Both the position numbers and the translations under genes were made by a program. The notes under the pieces are model-generated. The model was not told the origin of the DNA. It saw only the letters and a list, made by a program, of their open reading frames with translations, and ran no database searches. DNA of 64,000 bases from Heterocephalus glaber (Eukaryota; Chordata; Mammalia; Rodentia; Bathyergidae): NCBI RefSeq assembly GCF_000247695.1, contig NW_004624801.1, positions 5,517,933-5,581,932 on the forward strand, read 5' to 3'. Below, one piece after another: positions 49,201-57,629 of this stretch (the first letter of the stretch is position 1; each line of letters begins with the position of its first letter).

Positions 49201-49696
49201 GGATCTCAAGTTTAAGCCCAGTCTGGGCAACTTGGCAACTTAGACCCAGTCTCAAAATAAAGGGATGTTGGGCTGGGGATTTAGCTCAGTGGTTCCGCCG
49301 CCTGCCTCGCAAGCGCAAGGACCCAAGTTCGATCCCCGGTACCAAAAACCAAACAAACAAATAAAGGGATGTAGCTCATTGAGAAGGCCCTCGGTTCAAT
49401 CCCCAGTAACAAGAAGAAAAAAAGTGCAAGCTTTGGTTGATAAGTTTAAAAGATTTCCAAAACCAGTATGGACCAAGGGTGAGAAGGTAGGGTCAGAAGG
49501 AGGGTGTTCTCCAGTGCTATGGCACAACCAACAGAAATTCAAAGGCAGGGAATTTGACAATGTTACCTTTTACTACAGCCATGGTCGCCCTCTCCTGTAA
49601 AGGCGTCTTAAAAGAGTCAAACCCAAAGACTTTCTTCAACGTGCTCCGGACTCGCCGCTCAGGGTCACAGGGAGTGGAGGATGGGTGGGTGCTCAT
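13060..49696 (-). CDS. RECQL5: ATP-dependent DNA helicase Q5 (RecQ-like type 5), complete coding region
   Basis: Nineteen coding exons, in transcript order: 49696-49567, 48517-48396, 47232-46714, 46257-46155, 45622-45511, 44608-44446, 37542-37463, 16991-16773, 16565-16466, 16309-16273, 16141-16083, 16001-15928, 15570-15477, 15201-15067, 14736-14201, 14038-13948, 13735-13511, 13326-13257 and 13160-13060. All phases match and the total is 2,970 bases (989 residues plus stop), close to the 991 of the human long isoform. RECQL5 is a nuclear 3'-5' helicase. It strips RAD51 from single-stranded DNA, binds RNA polymerase II, and limits conflict between transcription and replication. The start is MSTHPSS at 49696; the acceptor AG directly abuts this ATG. 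The protein ends LCGPQR. SMIM5 and SMIM6 sit antisense in the intron 37462-16992. Confidence 0.96.
15067..16565 (-). CDS. RECQL5: RECQL5 internal RNA polymerase II-interacting (KIX) exons 9-14
   Basis: Exons are 16466-16565, 16273-16309, 16083-16141, 15928-16001, 15477-15570 and 15067-15201. They encode '[15 protein letters not shown]', '[20 protein letters not shown]', '[20 protein letters not shown]', '[20 protein letters not shown]' and '[15 protein letters not shown]'. In human RECQL5 this part forms a KIX-like helical domain that contacts the largest polymerase subunit and blocks elongation. The 37-base exon 16273-16309 is unusually short but in frame. Confidence 0.93.
16773..37542 (-). 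CDS. RECQL5: RECQL5 zinc-binding region, exons 7 and 8
   Basis: Exon 7 (37463-37542) reads '[20 protein letters not shown]', then 'TFCEELG'. Exon 8 (16773-16991) continues '[12 protein letters not shown]', then '[11 protein letters not shown]'. Together with the Cys in motif VI's 'SWC', these give the four-cysteine zinc site that closes the RecQ core. The rest, '[17 protein letters not shown]', is the conserved linker before the KIX region. The two exons are separated by a 20.5-kb intron that holds both SMIM genes. Confidence 0.94.
16992..24195. other. Repeat-poor part of the large RECQL5 intron, upstream of SMIM5
   Basis: No gene or RNA could be supported here. There is a faint MIR-like stretch (about 17320-17420), a poly(C) run (21061-21072), and a roughly 100-base segment present twice (23266-23365 and 24099-24195). 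No ID or B1 SINE was seen, although the rest of the intron has many. Upstream untranslated exons or control elements of SMIM5 and SMIM6 may be here but none could be identified. Confidence 0.6.
24196..24548 (+). repeat. B1 element and partial ID element
   Basis: A B1 copy (24196-24305) with 'gagatcagcctgggcaattt' ends in an A-rich tail. A truncated ID end ('gggttcaatccctagtac', A tail) lies at 24500-24548. They mark the end of the SINE-free stretch. Confidence 0.65.
25206..25982 (+). CDS. SMIM5: Small integral membrane protein 5
   Basis: Two coding exons, 25206-25332 and 25873-25982, give 78 residues. The sequence starts [20 protein letters not shown]. One membrane helix follows at about residues 31-53 ('[19 protein letters not shown]'). 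Next comes a cysteine cluster ([10 protein letters not shown]), likely palmitoylated, and a basic tail (RGRKVQVQP) ending TPP. The first coding exon begins in 5' UTR after an acceptor at 25173. The intron donor is gcaagt, a GC donor; only it keeps frame. The gene lies antisense in a RECQL5 intron. Its function is not established; in human it is a short single-pass protein. No canonical AATAAA was seen in the kilobase after the stop. Confidence 0.93.
26842..27290. repeat. ID (-), then MIR (+) split by a 142-base repeated segment
   Basis: An ID in reverse spans 26842-26925. MIR-like sequence follows ('tctgccacttatcaggtg', 26970-27062) and appears to resume at 27205 ('gaggataaactaag ... ctccataaatatgaa'). 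The 142 bases between (27063-27204) recur at 29758-29900. Confidence 0.6.
27791..28258. repeat. GAAA/GAAG microsatellite interrupted by a 323-base assembly gap
   Basis: GAAA repeats (27791-27835) pass into GAAG repeats, then N from 27850 to 28172. After the gap the tract resumes with GAAA repeats to about 28258. The true length is unknown. Confidence 0.97.
28264..29265. repeat. ID (+), MIR (-), ID (+) and B1 (+)
   Basis: ID copies lie at 28264-28345 and 29040-29125, a reverse MIR at about 28440-28680 ('gaggaaattgagtcttag', 'agtggcagagcc'), and a B1 at 29148-29265 ending in a 17-base A tract. Confidence 0.7.
30453..31600. repeat. ID (-), MIR (+), two B1 (+) and an ID fragment
   Basis: An ID in reverse is at 30453-30527. 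A MIR is at 30838-30950 ('tatgaccttggttaagttac'). B1 copies are at 31229-31345 and 31352-31490, the second with the 29-base internal duplication. A short ID remnant is at 31540-31585. No gene was seen from 29300 to 33900. Confidence 0.7.
32865..33680. repeat. B1 (-), B1 (+), ID (+) and an exact 93-base tandem duplication of ID sequence
   Basis: A reverse B1 (about 32865-33055) and a forward B1 (33240-33375) are followed by an ID (33388-33473). Bases 33455-33547 are repeated without change at 33548-33640; each copy spans an A-rich linker and most of a second ID. Both copies lie just upstream of the SMIM6 exon. Confidence 0.85.
33924..34103 (+). CDS. SMIM6: Small integral membrane protein 6 (endoregulin), SERCA-regulating micropeptide
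   Basis: One exon encodes 59 residues: [20 protein letters not shown], then a membrane helix ('[19 protein letters not shown]'), then a short acidic luminal or cytosolic tail ending DSTEGDQQ. It matches human SMIM6 (62 residues) in the N-terminal 'IWxDxxWxNPWD' motif and the helix. Endoregulin is known to bind the endoplasmic-reticulum calcium pump SERCA and lower its activity, like phospholamban and sarcolipin. The exon starts at acceptor 33917/33918, six bases before the ATG, so the 5' UTR lies in upstream exons not identified here. It is too short for common gene-length cutoffs. Confidence 0.94.
   Translation: MDQTLLQKDIWHDELWENPWDLAGVIVIGLFIATVLFFILFAITFGLLFPVDSTEGDQQ
34466..34471 (+). 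terminator. SMIM6: Poly(A) signal of SMIM6
   Basis: AATAAA in 'gatgaaataaaaattcc' lies 363 bases past the SMIM6 stop, with T-rich sequence after it. It is the first canonical signal downstream. Confidence 0.7.
34600..35045 (+). repeat. L2 LINE 3' end
   Basis: The text follows the well-known L2 3' end: 'cagggcctttgcaca', 'cagatcccagctaaa', 'cctggcacagagtggg' and a tail like 'ttggttgaataaatgaacaaatg', shown in parts. It is diverged, as expected for an ancient LINE. Confidence 0.65.
35209..36625 (+). repeat. ID, B1 and older ID-type SINE
   Basis: ID at 35209-35290; B1 at 35717-35875 with the 29-base duplication and A-rich tail; an older ID form with 'ggtgtggctcaatggtagag' at 36535-36615. Bases 35880-37460 hold no gene, only this SINE. 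Confidence 0.75.
38012..40465. repeat. SINE cluster in RECQL5 intron 6: B1-ID (+), ID/B1 (-), ID (+), ID (+), ID/B1/ID (-)
   Basis: B1-ID dimer at 38012-38185; a reverse ID remnant with B1 at 38440-38635; ID copies at 39543-39640 and 39886-39965; reverse ID-B1-ID pieces at 40180-40465. A weak old L2-like stretch is at about 39350-39480. No exon was found between 37543 and 44445 other than the SCN8A pseudogene. Confidence 0.7.
40677..41825. repeat. Two B1 (+), ID (+), B1/ID (-), ID/B1 (-)
   Basis: Forward B1 copies at 40677-40825 and 40832-40965, forward ID at 41066-41145, reverse B1 at 41205-41325 and reverse ID at 41344-41420, and a reverse ID-B1 dimer at 41630-41825. Confidence 0.75.
41969..42060 (+). 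repeat. Possible L1 3' end abutting the SCN8A pseudogene
   Basis: The short segment 'gaacatgtgccacgtcccc' and the following 'ataatgaatgtaatcatc' up to an A-rich end resemble 3' ends of rodent L1 copies. The match is from memory and weak. Confidence 0.35.
42061..43154 (+). pseudogene. SCN8A: Processed pseudogene with the SCN8A (Nav1.6) 5' end and an unfamiliar 3' end
   Basis: From an ATG at 42317 the frame reads '[20 protein letters not shown]', then '[16 protein letters not shown]', the cytoplasmic N-terminus of the neuronal sodium channel Nav1.6. A frameshift near 42535 makes a stop, and the match resumes in another frame to 'PYYLTQK' (about 42590). That point is where the first coding exon of Nav alpha genes ends. 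About 250 bases of apparent 5' UTR lie before the ATG. After 42590 the sequence is unrelated to the channel as far as I can tell. It ends with AATAAA (about 43110) and a ten-base A tract (from 43145), as expected for a retrocopy. It lies in a RECQL5 intron and has no coding capacity. Confidence 0.8.
43239..43480. repeat. Inverted ID pair with perfect inverted flanks
   Basis: A reverse ID (43260-43335) and a forward ID (43368-43445) face each other. The 15 bases at 43239-43253 are the exact reverse complement of 43352-43366, and the 18 bases at 43334-43351 that of 43463-43480. Confidence 0.9.
43500..44270. repeat. B1-type (-) and two B1 (+) copies
   Basis: A reverse B1-ID type element lies at 43510-43705. 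Forward B1 copies are at 43918-44070 and 44085-44205; the second is followed by a short ID remnant ('cctcagtgcaaaagccctg') to about 44265. Confidence 0.7.
44446..49696 (-). CDS. RECQL5: RECQL5 helicase core exons 1-6
   Basis: The N-terminal exon (49567-49696) gives '[16 protein letters not shown]', the RecQ motif-0 region. Exon 2 has Walker A '[14 protein letters not shown]'. Exon 3 (46714-47232) has motif II 'DEAH' in '[17 protein letters not shown]' and motif III 'ALTATAT'. Exons 4-6 have motif IV 'GIVYCRTRE', motif V '[13 protein letters not shown]' and motif VI '[17 protein letters not shown]'. All catalytic residues expected for an active RecQ ATPase are present. Confidence 0.96.
44935..45832. 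repeat. ID (+), ID (-), B1 (-) and MIR (+)
   Basis: ID at 44935-45010, reverse ID at 45095-45172, reverse B1 at 45178-45295, and a MIR at 45735-45832 ('agctgtatgaccttgggcc'). RECQL5 exon 5 (45511-45622) lies between B1 and MIR. Confidence 0.75.
47372..47830. repeat. MIR split by a reverse B1
   Basis: MIR-like sequence (47372-47458, 'caggctctggactcaaacct') is interrupted by a T-rich tail and reverse B1 (47460-47660). It resumes as 'gactcagttttctcac' to 47830. The older element is thus cut by a younger one. Confidence 0.65.
49143..49415 (+). repeat. B1 (+), ID (+) and ID remnant (+)
   Basis: B1 at 49143-49260, a full and little-diverged ID at 49270-49345, and the end of another ID at 49365-49415, placed just before RECQL5 coding exon 1 on the other strand. 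Confidence 0.75.
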
Positions 49697-50340
49697 CTTA
49701 GCAAAAAGCAATGGCCAAAAGTTAAAGCAAAGGTGGTGAAAAGACTGGCACGAGAACCCTGTTTTGTTTTTTATATACAGCTTTAATTTTTCTTCTGCAG
49801 ATATAAATCTGCTATTTTGCACTTAAGCAATATATTTGTTTCAAGTAGTAAAGCTGCGGGCGAATTGCCTCAATCAATAGATTCCTGAGTGATTAACACC
49901 TTCACTTTTACGCTCGGTGAAAATAAAAACACTGCACTATCCAACCCCACAGTATAGCAGTTAGAAATCAGATCACGAGAAGAAACATAAATGTCTTCGG
50001 AATCGTCTGGAGAACGTGGAATCGTTTTTCTAAGGTCCAACTTCTACACGCGCAGTCACGACAACAACTCATCTCCCCCGCCTGCCCCAGAATCCCAACT
50101 ACTTCACTCTCCTTCCTCTTGAGCCCCTGATCCAGTTTTCTCCCTTCACCGCCATTGAGTCCTTCTCTTCGCCCCAAAGATATCAGAGCCGGCCGTGAGC
50201 CGCCCAAGAGCAAAGGGCTCTGGCCCAGCCGCTGTTGTCCCCTGGTCCTACCACTACTCCAAGACCCCCTATACAACACCCAGAACTCAGAAGCCACAGC
50301 GCTTAGCATTCCAGTCAGGGAAAACCCACACAACCTTATA

Positions 50341-50526
50341 TCCGTCGCGCGATGACGACGTTATCCAAGAGCGTTCACGAGGGGCGGGCGAAGCTCAGAA
50401 ATGGTCTTTTTGATTGGTTTTCACTTTGGCGCAAGGCCTCCTGAAAGCCGGAAGAAGTTGCCTTTCCGTGAAGAAGTCAGTTTTTTGAATCGTAGGTGTG
50501 AGCCGCGCCGGGGCTGTGGGAATAAA
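50341..50526. promoter_or_regulatory. Bidirectional CpG promoter of RECQL5 (-) and SAP30BP (+)
   Basis: The RECQL5 start codon (49696) and SAP30BP start codon (50527) diverge across about 830 bases. The middle is CpG-rich and lacks SINEs. It has a CRE-like tgacgacg (50353-50360), a GC box ggggcgggcg (50381-50390), an inverted CCAAT box attgg (50413-50417) and an E2F-type site tttggcgc (50425-50432). No TATA box stands out. The untranslated first exon of RECQL5 probably lies between about 50000 and 50380; its donor could not be fixed. Confidence 0.75.
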
Positions 50527-53500
50527 ATGGCGGGGAAGAAGAATGTTCTGTCGTCTCTGGCAGTTTACGCGGAAGATTCAGAGCCGGAGTCTGATGGTGA
50601 GGCGGGAGTTGAAGCTGTCGGCAGCGCGGCTGGTGAGGCTCTGAATGGAAAGCTGGAAAGGGGAATCGGGTCTGCCCCGAGTAATACTCTCTTATCATAG
50701 TGCCTGGGGAGAGATGTTCACTGTGTCCCATGTATCGGGCCCCAGAACCCGGAAGCACAGTCGCAGTCGACCTGGCTTAGATACAACATTAGAGAATTTG
50801 TAGTAAGAATGAGCATTCTCCCTGTGTTTCCACTCTTTCTACTGAAACTTCTTGAGAAGCTGTGCTGGGCAGAGGGATGGACTAAAGGATAGGTATCCAC
50901 TGCTAAGACATCACTACCTATTCCTTTCGGCTAGTTGTTTGATGGGGAAGAGAGATGAGTAGAATGTGTGTGATGGGTGATAAAGTCTATGTCTTGTTAA
51001 ATTGATAACGTTTAATTTGGAATGTGTCCTGAACACATCTTGGAGCTTCTGCCTGGTCCTTCAAAGTGAGTAATTTTGTAAGTCTTGGATAGAATGTGGA
51101 CATTTGTGAGTTATTTAAGGCTCTTAGTTGACTTTGCTGCTTTGTGAATTTTTAAAACCCCTCAGTAGCCAGGCGTGGTGGCTCACGCCTGTAATCCCAG
51201 CACTTGGGAGGCTGAGGCAGGAGGACTGCTGTAAGTTCGAGACCCAGCCTGGGTTACATAGTGAGTTCAAGGCCAGCCTGAACAGTGAGACCCTGTCTCA
51301 AAAAACAAAACAAAACAAAAAAACCATAATCTTATTCCCCTCCTCAGGTTGACAATCAATATTAGAATGGAAAGAGATTTCTTTGGGATGACAGAGCATG
51401 TTATCTAATGTATCTAAGTCTTGGGTTTCCTTTTCCCAAAAGTGAGGGACTTCAGAACAAAAATCAGTAGTCTTTGTTTCGTAGCAGAGGTAAGGTCATA
51501 GGTGCCCATAGTACAAGTTAGAGATATGTGTATCAAGAGGTGTTCAAGCAACGTGGTTTTTTTGTTTTGTTTTGGTACCGGGGATCATAGTCTGGTCCTT
51601 GCGCTTGTGCAGCAGGCGGCGAAACCACTGAGCTAAATTCCCAGCCCTAAGCAACATGGTTTGTGTTGTTTTGGGGGGTTTTTTTGGTACCAGGGATCAA
51701 ACTCAGGACCTTGCCCTTGCGAGGCAGGCGCCGGAACCACTGAGCTAAATCCCTGGCCCGTAACATGGTTTGATCGTTCAAAGGGAGAGCTTCAGCTGGA
51801 GTAATAGGTGGACTAACAACTTAAGTTTTTTTGTTTTGTTCTCCTCTGTTCAGTGCTGGGAATTGAACCCTGGACCTCATACATCCTAGGCAAGTGCTCT
51901 GCCTCTGAGCTACACTCCTAGCATTAGAAGCAGAATTTAATGTTAATTTTCTTTCCTGTCCCCACCCACCCAGTACTGGGGATTGAACCCAGGGCCTTCA
52001 CACTGAGCTATATTCTCAGTCCTTTTTATTGTTTATTTTTTACATTTTGAGATAGGGTCTCACTCTGTTGCTCAAGCTGGTCTTGAATTTGTAGTCCTCC
52101 TGCCTCAGCCTCCCAGAACACTGCAGTTACAGGTGTGCACTTCCACACCCAGCTTCTTCTCTTTTTAATAGTTTTATCCATGAAAACGTGGCCTCCCAAA
52201 AGGCAGAATCTGGGCTTGAGGTCACTTACATTAGGTTTAGGTTAAGCTTTTATCTTCAGAAATAGTCCTGGCTATTCAGATCACTAAAAAGCTTTCTTAC
52301 ATTTTTGCTCCTTTTTCCTCCTCTGTTTCAGAAGAGAAAAGTGGATTGGTATCTGATGCCTATGGCGAGGATGACTTTTCTCGTCTAGGGGGTGATGAAG
52401 ATGGTTATGAGGAAGAGGAAGATGAAAACAGCAAACAGTCGGTAGGTGAATCTCTCAAATCCAGAGCTGCTCAAAGCACCATTTCATGTGTCAGAAGCTT
52501 TTCGAACTGGGCCAACAGCATTCCTTTTCATAACTAACTTCATCCCTCTGCCCCATTTGTTTAGGTTGAATATCAGTAGTTCTGCTATATTTGAAAATTA
52601 CATTTGCTTTCACCTGGGTCATTTTGTATGAACTTTGGAACTGAAATTTGTGAGGCAGGACGGTGGACTATTTTATTTAATTGGATCTCAGTGGGTGTTT
52701 TACATTGGATTTCTCTGTTTAAATAGTTTATTCCATTTGTAATTATATTCATCCTAATTGGTGTTTCATGTATATCTATAATCAACTGTATTTTTTTTTT
52801 TTTTTTTTTTTTGGTACCGGGGATCGAACTCAGGTCCTTGCACTTGTGCAGCAGGCGTCGAAACCACTGAGCTAAATCCCTGGCCCTTCAGAAATGTATT
52901 TTGTGTTCTTTCATGAGACACTTTGATCCCTCTAGCTCTAGTCTTCAATGCTGATAATTTAGAGTTGACTGAAATTCTGTAGAAAAGCTTTGTAATTTCT
53001 TTTCCTGTGACTTTTCTCAGGTGCATATATACTGCTTGGATATCCATAATTTTTAATACATTTGCATAATGTGCTTTTGTGAAATCTTGGTTTGCTAGAA
53101 TTTTTTCATATTTAAGCTTTTGTTTGTTTGTTTTTTGTTTTTTTGAGTCAAGGTCTCACTAGTTCATGCTGGCCTTGAAGTTACAGCATTCCATCTTCCT
53201 CAGCCTCCTGAGTGCTGGGATTATAAGTGTGCACCACCATGCCCAGCTTTTATTTTAGTAAAATCCTCTCATCACATCCCATATAGATATTCTGAAATGT
53301 GATCATATGCAGCTGAGCACTATCTCTAATTACTTGGCTGACAGCCAGGGATTTAGCTCAGCAGTTCTGCCACCTGCCTCACAAGCACAAGGTCCCGAGT
53401 TCGATCCCCAGTACCAAAAAACCCCCCAAAAACTAGTAATTATTTGGCTGATTTCATTTTAAAGAGATTTTGGAGATTACATCTAACACCTTCATTTCAC

Positions 53501-54621
53501 TGGCAGTTAAGTCTCAAAATCATTAGTATACTTGGTTCCTGTCTCTTTGATGGTGTTTATATTAACATCTGGAGGGGTACATCATGTTTGGGTTAAAGTG
53601 TAGCTTTGTTGAAAATAACAGTTTCAAATGACATCATTTGTTCCTGGGCATTTAGTTAAAGGCTTCTGTACATTGGGAGTGTTGCAGGTGATGGAAGTGA
53701 TGTGGGTTTAGCTAGCTAAGAGTAGATGGTCCAGCGTCTGCTCCTGAATTTTGAACTTTATTGCATTAGCATTCATGTTCAGTGGAATGGTGGGCTCGCT
53801 TCAGAGAATACCTTAGTCACATGGTACTTTGAGTCAGGCAGGCCTCATTTGGCTAAGGAACAGGCTGGGTAGAATGATCAATGGCAATAATATGAGCACT
53901 CAGGTGGAGGCAGAACGCACTCAATTGGGATCCAGGAAAAACTGCATTGCCCTTTAGTTCTGCCTTTCCTGGGTCACTTGGTCTGGTCATTTGGTGCCCA
54001 CCTCATTGTGTTCATGTCAGTGCCAATGCCACTGAGTTGAAGTGTAGAAGTGTAGATGCATGTGAGTCACAGCATTGATGTTTTGAACAGTCAAAAATAG
54101 GTCCAAGTCTGTTGTATTTGTGGTTATGAAAGTCAAAGAAGGGGAACAAAGGAATTAGGGGAAAAGGGATTAGTAGAACTAAAGGGAAAAAGGATTAGTA
54201 AAAATAATCCTGGTTCTACTTGATATTTCAGTGGACACAATATCCCTGTTTTATCCTGTAGCCTGGTCTTTTTTTCTGAAGCAGATTGCATCTTCTCTCA
54301 ACTTTTTATGTGATTTTTACCTCTGGCTTTTTATTGGTGTGGACTGTGGTACAACTGGAGTGACCATTGACTTTGAGCGGCTGATGGTTTTTTTCCTCAG
54401 AACATCTACTTTCCCCCTCTTCTTTCTTTAGTTCTGGGTCATGTGGTATAGGGGAGGGGTTCTTGGTGGGATAGCCCTGCTTGGGTACGTGGCTGTCTGC
54501 TCCAACCTCTAGTTATGCATGTGAGACCTCTCAGGCCCACCCTTTAAGCTTAATCTAATTCTTTGTCTTGTAGGAAGATGACGATTCAGAGACTGAAAAA
54601 CCTGAGACTGATGACCCAAAG
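50527..54621 (+). CDS. SAP30BP: SAP30-binding protein, first three coding exons (gene continues past the window)
   Basis: Exon 1 (50527-50632) starts MAGKKNVLSSLAVYAEDSEP. Exon 2 (52332-52441) gives 'EEKSGLVSDAYGEDDFSRL', then an acidic 'EDGYEEEEDEN'. Exon 3 (54574-54621) gives 'EDDDSETEKPETDDPK', ending at donor gtattt. Phases match. The sequence is nearly identical to the human protein (HTRP/HCNGP), a nuclear factor that binds the SAP30 co-repressor and has more recently been tied to splicing of short introns. Only the acidic N-terminal part is here. The next exon, expected to begin 'DNTEAEKRDP', was not found up to 64000, so intron 3 exceeds 9.3 kb. Confidence 0.94.
51165..53415. repeat. 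SAP30BP intron 1 and 2 SINEs
   Basis: Forward B1 at 51165-51310; reverse ID at 51572-51645 and 51683-51758; older reverse ID forms at 51850-51920 and 51970-52020; reverse B1 at 52047-52155. In intron 2: reverse ID at 52811-52886 with a long T run, reverse B1 at 53136-53250, forward ID at 53343-53415. Bases 53416-54573 hold nothing recognisable. Confidence 0.75.
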
Positions 54622-54715
54622 GTATTTGGTGTTGGCTGTGGTGGGGTGGCTGGAAAGGAATAAGGTGCTTTAATGTTCTGGCTCAGTTCCTATGTGTGGT
54701 TAAGATCTCTCCTGC

Positions 54716-55905
54716 TGGGCCGGGGATTTAGCTCAGTGGTTTTGCCACCTGCTGCGCAAGCACAAGGACCTGAGCTCAATCCCCAATACCAAAAAAAAAA
54801 AAAAAAGTCACTCCCACTCACATACTGTGTGACCATGTGGACATTTTCTGGGGTAAAACACTTTATAGAAAACTTGGAGACCCCTAGGAATGAGTAAGTC
54901 CTGAGGTAGATTGAATTTCCAGCCTTACATATTATGCCAGGGTCTAGCCTAAAAAGGCAAGAGGCCTGTCACAGTCCCACACCCCACTCTTCCTGCATCC
55001 TAGATGGGGCTTAGTAGAGCACTGCTCCTATGGATGGGTTAGATGTGGGGGTGTTTCAAGAATCAAGTAGGTATAAGGGCTGCCTTATGTATTCTGGCTT
55101 CTCTAAATCATCTAGAAATGAGGAAGGACTCTAGCAGGATCAGGCCAACCTGAGGCCTTACTCCAGCTACTGGGGATCTTATGCCCAATCCTTGTTTTCC
55201 CAGGGGTGTCCCCTTCTACTCTTGGGCAAACCATGCAGAATGGCTTTTTTTTTTTTTTTAAACAACATAGCCATTTCTTTTCAGAAGTTTATCACTGGCA
55301 GCTGAGAGTAATTAGTAGTGATTCTTGTCATACTCCTTAGTGATCTTACAGTGATGCCCAGTTGTGATGGTTAAATTGTGCTGTGTCCTGGGCATTGGAA
55401 ACGTATACACCTTTTGAGGAATTGTTCTAAGCAGACAAACATTTTTCCCCCAAAGAAAAAGACTAAACCAACTGGGCTGGGAATTTAGCTCAGTGGTTCC
55501 GCCACTTGCCTTGCAAGCATAAGAACCCGAGTTCAATCCCCAGTACCAAAAAAAAAAAAAAGTAGTCTCTCAACATCCATGGTGATTGGTTTCAGGACAC
55601 CATAGTCCCATGTCCTATAGATACCAAAATCTGCAGATGTTCACACCCTTTATATAAAAGGGTATAATATTTGCATATAACTTAGGCACATCCTCCCATA
55701 TACTTTTCTTCCTTTCTTTTTTTTTTCTTTTTTCACAATACCAGGGATTGAAAACGGTTTTTGCACCAAGCTGCATCCCTAGTCCTTTTTTATTTTTTGT
55801 TTTAAGACAGGGTCTTGCTAAATTGCCCAAGATGGGCTTGAACTTGCAACCCTCATGTCTCGTCACCCCAGAGTGCTGGGATTCAGGCATGTGCCACTAT
55901 GCCTA
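54716..55905. repeat. SAP30BP intron 3: ID (+), ID (+), ID/B1 (-)
   Basis: Forward ID at 54716-54800 and 55474-55555; a reverse ID-B1 dimer at 55735-55905. The DNA between them shows no gene. Confidence 0.75.
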
Positions 55906-56044
55906 ACTCCTCCATATACTTGAAATCATTTCTAGGTTACTTATAATAGCTAATAATACCTAGTACAGTGTAAATGCTGTGCAAGTAATTGTTACACTGT
56001 ATTATGTAGGGATTGTTCAGGTACAGAATTTTTTTTCTTTGAGA

Positions 56045-57095
56045 AGGTTTGTTACTGGGGATTGAACCCAGGGGCTTTCTCACTGACCTACCTCTCCAGG
56101 ACTTTTTTTTTTTTTTTTTTTTGGAGATAGGGTCTTGCTAAGTTGTCCAGGCTCCACTTAAAGTTGCAGTTCTTCTGTCTTAGCCTGTAGCTGCAATTTT
56201 TTAAAAAATATTTTCAGTCAGCAGCTAGTTGAAACCATAGATGCAAATCCCACATATATGAAGGGCCAGTGGCATATCTGAAAATACAGTGTAAGCTTTT
56301 CCATATTTGGACTGTTTCTGTGGTTTGGTACAGTTGTGTGCACATTCAAAGGAATCATGAAAGGCCCTGGATGATTCAGATAAAAATACTTTTTTTGGGG
56401 GGGTACCGGGGATCAAACTCAGGACCTTGCGCTTTCTTGTTTTGTTTTTGTGTTTGTCTGTTTTTTTGTTTTGTTTGGTACCAGGGATTGAACTCGGGAT
56501 CTTGTGCTTGTGAGGCAGGCAGCGGAACCACTGAGCTAAATCCCCGACCCCTTCAGGACCTTGTACTTTCAAGGCAGAGGACGGAACCACTGGGCTAAAT
56601 CTCCGGCCCAGATAAAAACACATTTTACCAAAACAGTAATTTTAGAGGTTGGTACAGTGGCACATGCCTGAAGTCTCACACTTTAGAGGCTGAGGCAGGA
56701 GGATCACAAATTTGAGTCCCACCTGGATAGCTTAGCAAGACTCTGTCTCAAAATAAAAGGGCTGGGGATATAGCTTAGTGGGAGAACACCTCTGGGTTCA
56801 ATCTCCAGGGCCAGAGGCAGACAGGCAGGCAGGCAGACAATGATTTGTGTGGGGGGTTTTTTGAGGGGTTTTTTTGGTTTTGGTTTTGGTTTTTTGTTTT
56901 TTATTTTTTATTTTTTGGTATCAGGGATCGAACTCGGGTCCTTGTGCTTACACAGCAGGCGGAGAAACCACTGAGCTAAATCCCCAGCTCTTGAGAGTTT
57001 TTTTTTTTTTGAGATAGGGTCTCACTTTGTAGTTCAGGCTAGCCCTGAACTCACTACATATCCCAGGCTGGCTTCAAACTTGTGGCGATCCAAGA
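56045..57095. repeat. Dense SINE cluster including one ID inserted in another
   Basis: Reverse ID-B1 at 56045-56195; reverse ID at 56403-56609 interrupted by a second reverse ID (about 56437-56550); forward B1-ID dimer at 56645-56810 with a GGCA-type repeat; reverse ID at 56918-56992; reverse B1 at 57001-57090. Confidence 0.8.
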
Positions 57096-57629
57096 CAGAG
57101 AATGATTTGACACTAGCATGCAAGAGAAAGAAAATATGAACCCTAGAAATTAAATGCAAGCTATTTTCTGTGCAGAGTAAAAAAATCAGGCCTACAAACT
57201 TCCCAGATTTTCCTGGCAGGAGAGTATGGACAGACTTGTGGGCCACTTCAAACATGGTCCTACTCTATTCAGGCTACAAAAAGAAAACCACAGTACAGTA
57301 GTAGTAGTCTTTTGTCGTAAGATTTGGGATGTGTGGACCTTAGAGCCTGCATATAAAACAAGTCAAGTGGTAGGGCTTGAGTTGTGGAGATAAAAGAGGA
57401 TTTGTGGGACCTAGAGTCTTCACGTGTACAGTTGTTGCTTTCTTGCTTAAAGCCTTGTGGAGGAGTTGCCTGGTGTGTTGGGTGCATGTACCTGACTGTC
57501 ACCCCTTCTAGAGTGCTGTGATCCCAACAATGAATTCTTGAGGAAAGATGCATTTATGAAAAGGGACCCATGAAAAATATAGCAGGCTTTACTGTCTGTC
57601 TGTCTTGGAGCAGTTAATAAAGGATAGGG

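Noticed and set aside
49270..49345. tRNA-like sequences with A and B box motifs ('tagctcagtgg', 'gttcgatcc')
   Set aside because: These are ID SINEs derived from a tRNA: dozens of copies, A-rich tails, and no intact cloverleaf. None was called a tRNA gene.
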